From NCBI GenBank assembly GCA_965215775.1, contig CBDCEG010000020.1, positions 124,001-188,000 on the forward strand: a stretch of DNA of 64,000 nt, read 5' to 3'. How positions within the stretch are numbered: the stretch's first letter is position 1; every line of letters begins with the position of its first letter. Under the pieces are notes generated by a model. That model did no database searches, had not been told where the DNA came from, and saw only the letters and a list, made by a program, of their open reading frames with translations. Source of the DNA: CBDCEG01 sp965215775 (lineage in GTDB: Bacteria; Pseudomonadota; Gammaproteobacteria; Cardiobacteriales; Ostreibacteriaceae). Both the position numbers and the translations under genes were made by a program. Below are positions 62,603-64,000 of the stretch, in pieces.

Positions 62603-63037
62603 TTACTCTCCACCTTCATAAACTAAACCCATAGATCTAGCAGTTCCAGCAATTGTTTTTACAGCCGCATCCATATCAGCCGCTGTTAAATCCGGCTCTT
62701 TCATTTTCGCTATCTCTTCAAGTTGAGCTCTAGTTACTTTACCGACCTTTTCAGTATTCGGACGACCAGAACCTTTAGGGATACCCACTGCTTTTCTTAA
62801 CAATACTGCTGCTGGAGGTGTTTTTGTTACGAATGTAAAACTTCTATCACTATAAACAGTTATAACAACTGGTATAGGAAGACCTTTTTCCATTTCTTGA
62901 GTTGAAGCATTAAATGCTTTACAAAACTCCATTATGTTTACGCCATGTTGTCCCAAAGCTGGACCAACTGGTGGACTTGGGTTTGCAGCACCAGCTCCTA
63001 TTTGAAGCTTAATGTAGCTTTCTATCTTTTTAGCCAT
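62603..63037 (-). CDS. rplK: 50S ribosomal protein L11
   Basis: 144 residues. N-terminal I-K-L-Q-I-x-A-G-A-A-N-P-S-P-P-V-G-P-A-L-G-Q-H-G-V, C-terminal signature around K-x-x-D-L-x-A-A-x-x-x-A-A-V-K-T-I-A-G-T-A-R-S-M-G. It binds the GTPase-associated centre of 23S rRNA. Confidence 0.98.
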   Translation of the reverse strand: MAKKIESYIKLQIGAGAANPSPPVGPALGQHGVNIMEFCKAFNASTQEMEKGLPIPVVITVYSDRSFTFVTKTPPAAVLLRKAVGIPKGSGRPNTEKVGKVTRAQLEEIAKMKEPDLTAADMDAAVKTIAGTARSMGLVYEGGE

Positions 63038-63121
63038 TTTTCTTTTCCTCTTTTTGGGGTTCTATCGTTTTTCAACTCCCCCGTTAAACAAAACTTAAAG
63101 CAAAACTTTAAGCCATAAAAA

Positions 63122-63655
63122 CTATATTTTTTCTACTTGATAAAACTCAAGCTCAACTGATGTTGGTCTTCCAAAAAATTCAACTGAAACTTTAAGCTTA
63201 CTTTTATCATAATCTATATCTTCAACTGTAGCATTAAAGTCATTAAAAGGACCATCAATTATTCTTATTTCCTCACCAACTTCATAAAGAGTTCTTGGTC
63301 TAGGTTTTTCAGCTCCATCTGCAATTCTTGTCATAATGGCGCCAATTTCCTTATCCGACAATGGCGCAGGAATATCTCCATCTCCCCCTACAAAGCCAGA
63401 AGTGTAAGATGTTGACTTAACCAAATGACAAGCTTCATTTGTCGCATTCATTTTCACTAATACATAACCAGGGAAAAACTTTCTTTTACTTATATATTTT
63501 TTGCCAGCCCTTGTCTCTGAGACCTCTTCTGTAGGAATTAATATTTCTTCAAAAAACTCTTCCATACCTTCCAGCTCAATTTTTTCTAAAAGTAACTGAT
63601 TAACTCTTTGCTCATATTGAGAATAAACCTGAACAACATACCACTTCATCGACAT
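63122..63655 (-). CDS. nusG: transcription termination/antitermination protein NusG
   Basis: 177 residues, NGN domain from residue 3 (K-W-Y-V-V-Q-V-Y-S-Q-Y-E) and a KOW domain from about 125 (Y-E-V-G-E-E-I-R-I-I-D-G-P-F). The first ATG (63655) lies two codons before a second; either can be the start. It begins two bases after the secE stop. NusG binds RNA polymerase, Rho and S10. Confidence 0.97.
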   Translation of the reverse strand: MSMKWYVVQVYSQYEQRVNQLLLEKIELEGMEEFFEEILIPTEEVSETRAGKKYISKRKFFPGYVLVKMNATNEACHLVKSTSYTSGFVGGDGDIPAPLSDKEIGAIMTRIADGAEKPRPRTLYEVGEEIRIIDGPFNDFNATVEDIDYDKSKLKVSVEFFGRPTSVELEFYQVEKI

Positions 63656-63657
63656 AT

Positions 63658-64000
63658 TTATTTAACCCCAAGGAATAATTCAAACAACTTCAAAAAACCA
63701 AAATCTATAGTTACAATTGTTAAGGCTGCTAACACAACCATAACTAGAACCATAATTGTTACTTTAAAAACTGCGTCTTTTGCTGGTTTCTTACTTTTTC
63801 TCCACTCATTTCTAGCACCTTTAGACAGAGCAACAGATTTTTTAAAAAAATCAGAGGGCATTAGAGCAAAGAATACAAACGCAACTGTCAAAACGGTTGA
63901 AAGTAATTTATTTAAACCAGCCTCTCTACTAAAATAAGCTTCAGGACCTACTTTTGAAATAAGAGTTGGTAAATATATAAACGAAAGAACCGCAACTACT
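63658..64000 (-). CDS. secE: preprotein translocase subunit SecE (start beyond window)
   Basis: The frame is open from the right edge (64000) through to the stop at 63658-63660, 113 visible codons, so the start lies past the edge; the size fits the E. coli-type three-helix SecE of about 127 residues. Two hydrophobic segments lie in the first 60 visible residues, then the amphipathic N-E-W-R-K-S-K-K-P-A-K-D-A and a last membrane helix (V-F-K-V-T-I-M-V-L-V-M-V-V). The usual V-x-W-P-T-x-x-E motif is diverged. SecE is the essential clamp of SecY. Confidence 0.9.
   Translation of the reverse strand, partial: VVAVLSFIYLPTLISKVGPEAYFSREAGLNKLLSTVLTVAFVFFALMPSDFFKKSVALSKGARNEWRKSKKPAKDAVFKVTIMVLVMVVLAALTIVTIDFGFLKLFELFLGVK

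Noticed and set aside
1..64000. tRNA genes
   Set aside because: No T-loop-like GGTTCGA(A/T)TCC pattern with a supporting acceptor stem was noticed on either strand; a covariance search would be needed to exclude them.

Overview
The window is AT-rich DNA (roughly one third G+C by eye) from a Gram-negative proteobacterium. The gene content points to the gamma lineage, with beta as the main alternative: type IV minor-pilin operon with PilY1, hemD-hemX-hemY, LptC, DUF2333, HslVU, and the secE-nusG-rplKAJL-rpoBC cluster with an L10 leader. I cannot name the genus. The mix of intact housekeeping genes, broken genes and insertion sequences would fit a host-associated or otherwise genome-eroding bacterium, but part of the breakage may be sequencing error (see findings).

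Layout. 1-9767 (minus) is a surface block: the N-terminal 760 residues of a large beta-helical, autotransporter-like protein running off the left edge, then a complete fimT-pilV-pilW-pilX-pilY1-pilE operon. 9961-14193 holds htpG with a sigma32-type promoter, diverging from rpsB-tsf with a structured rpsB leader. 14348-22667 (plus) carries trpF, a LysE-family exporter, gpsA, a GldG-like gene, and hemD-hemX-hemY-birA; birA has no ATG, GTG or TTG start. 22742-23755 is a surface lipoprotein preceded by an 8-bp microsatellite, a likely contingency locus. 23858-29411 (minus) holds sucA (five single-base shifts) and alaS (one). 29607-30434 is rplM-rpsI. 30693-33330 holds a frameshifted nuclease-family gene, a decayed stretch and an IS3-family element.

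33366-38475 (minus) is glsA, coaX, a DMT transporter, argH and a DUF2333 gene, followed by pdxH (plus), an OmpA-like lipoprotein and ffh (minus). 41516-50147 is the most rearranged part: a cassette of a small membrane protein plus an EamA transporter sits between two 145-bp copies of the acpP upstream region exactly 2400 bp apart, the transporter is split by an IS30-family element, and an almost identical inverted IS30 copy lies 6 kb away. Between the two IS30 copies lie acpP-fabF-pabB-lptC and an LD-carboxypeptidase gene. 50172-64000 (minus) holds hslVU with a sigma32-type promoter, rpoC, rpoB, rplL, rplJ, rplA, rplK, nusG and secE (cut by the right edge).

The most interesting items are the microsatellite-controlled surface lipoprotein, the duplicated acpP promoter around a mobile-looking cassette, the 13 apparent one-base indels (two of them in essential alaS and ffh), the start-codon-less birA, and the EF-Ts with an insertion that recalls Campylobacterota EF-Ts. 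No tRNA, rRNA or CRISPR array was seen.
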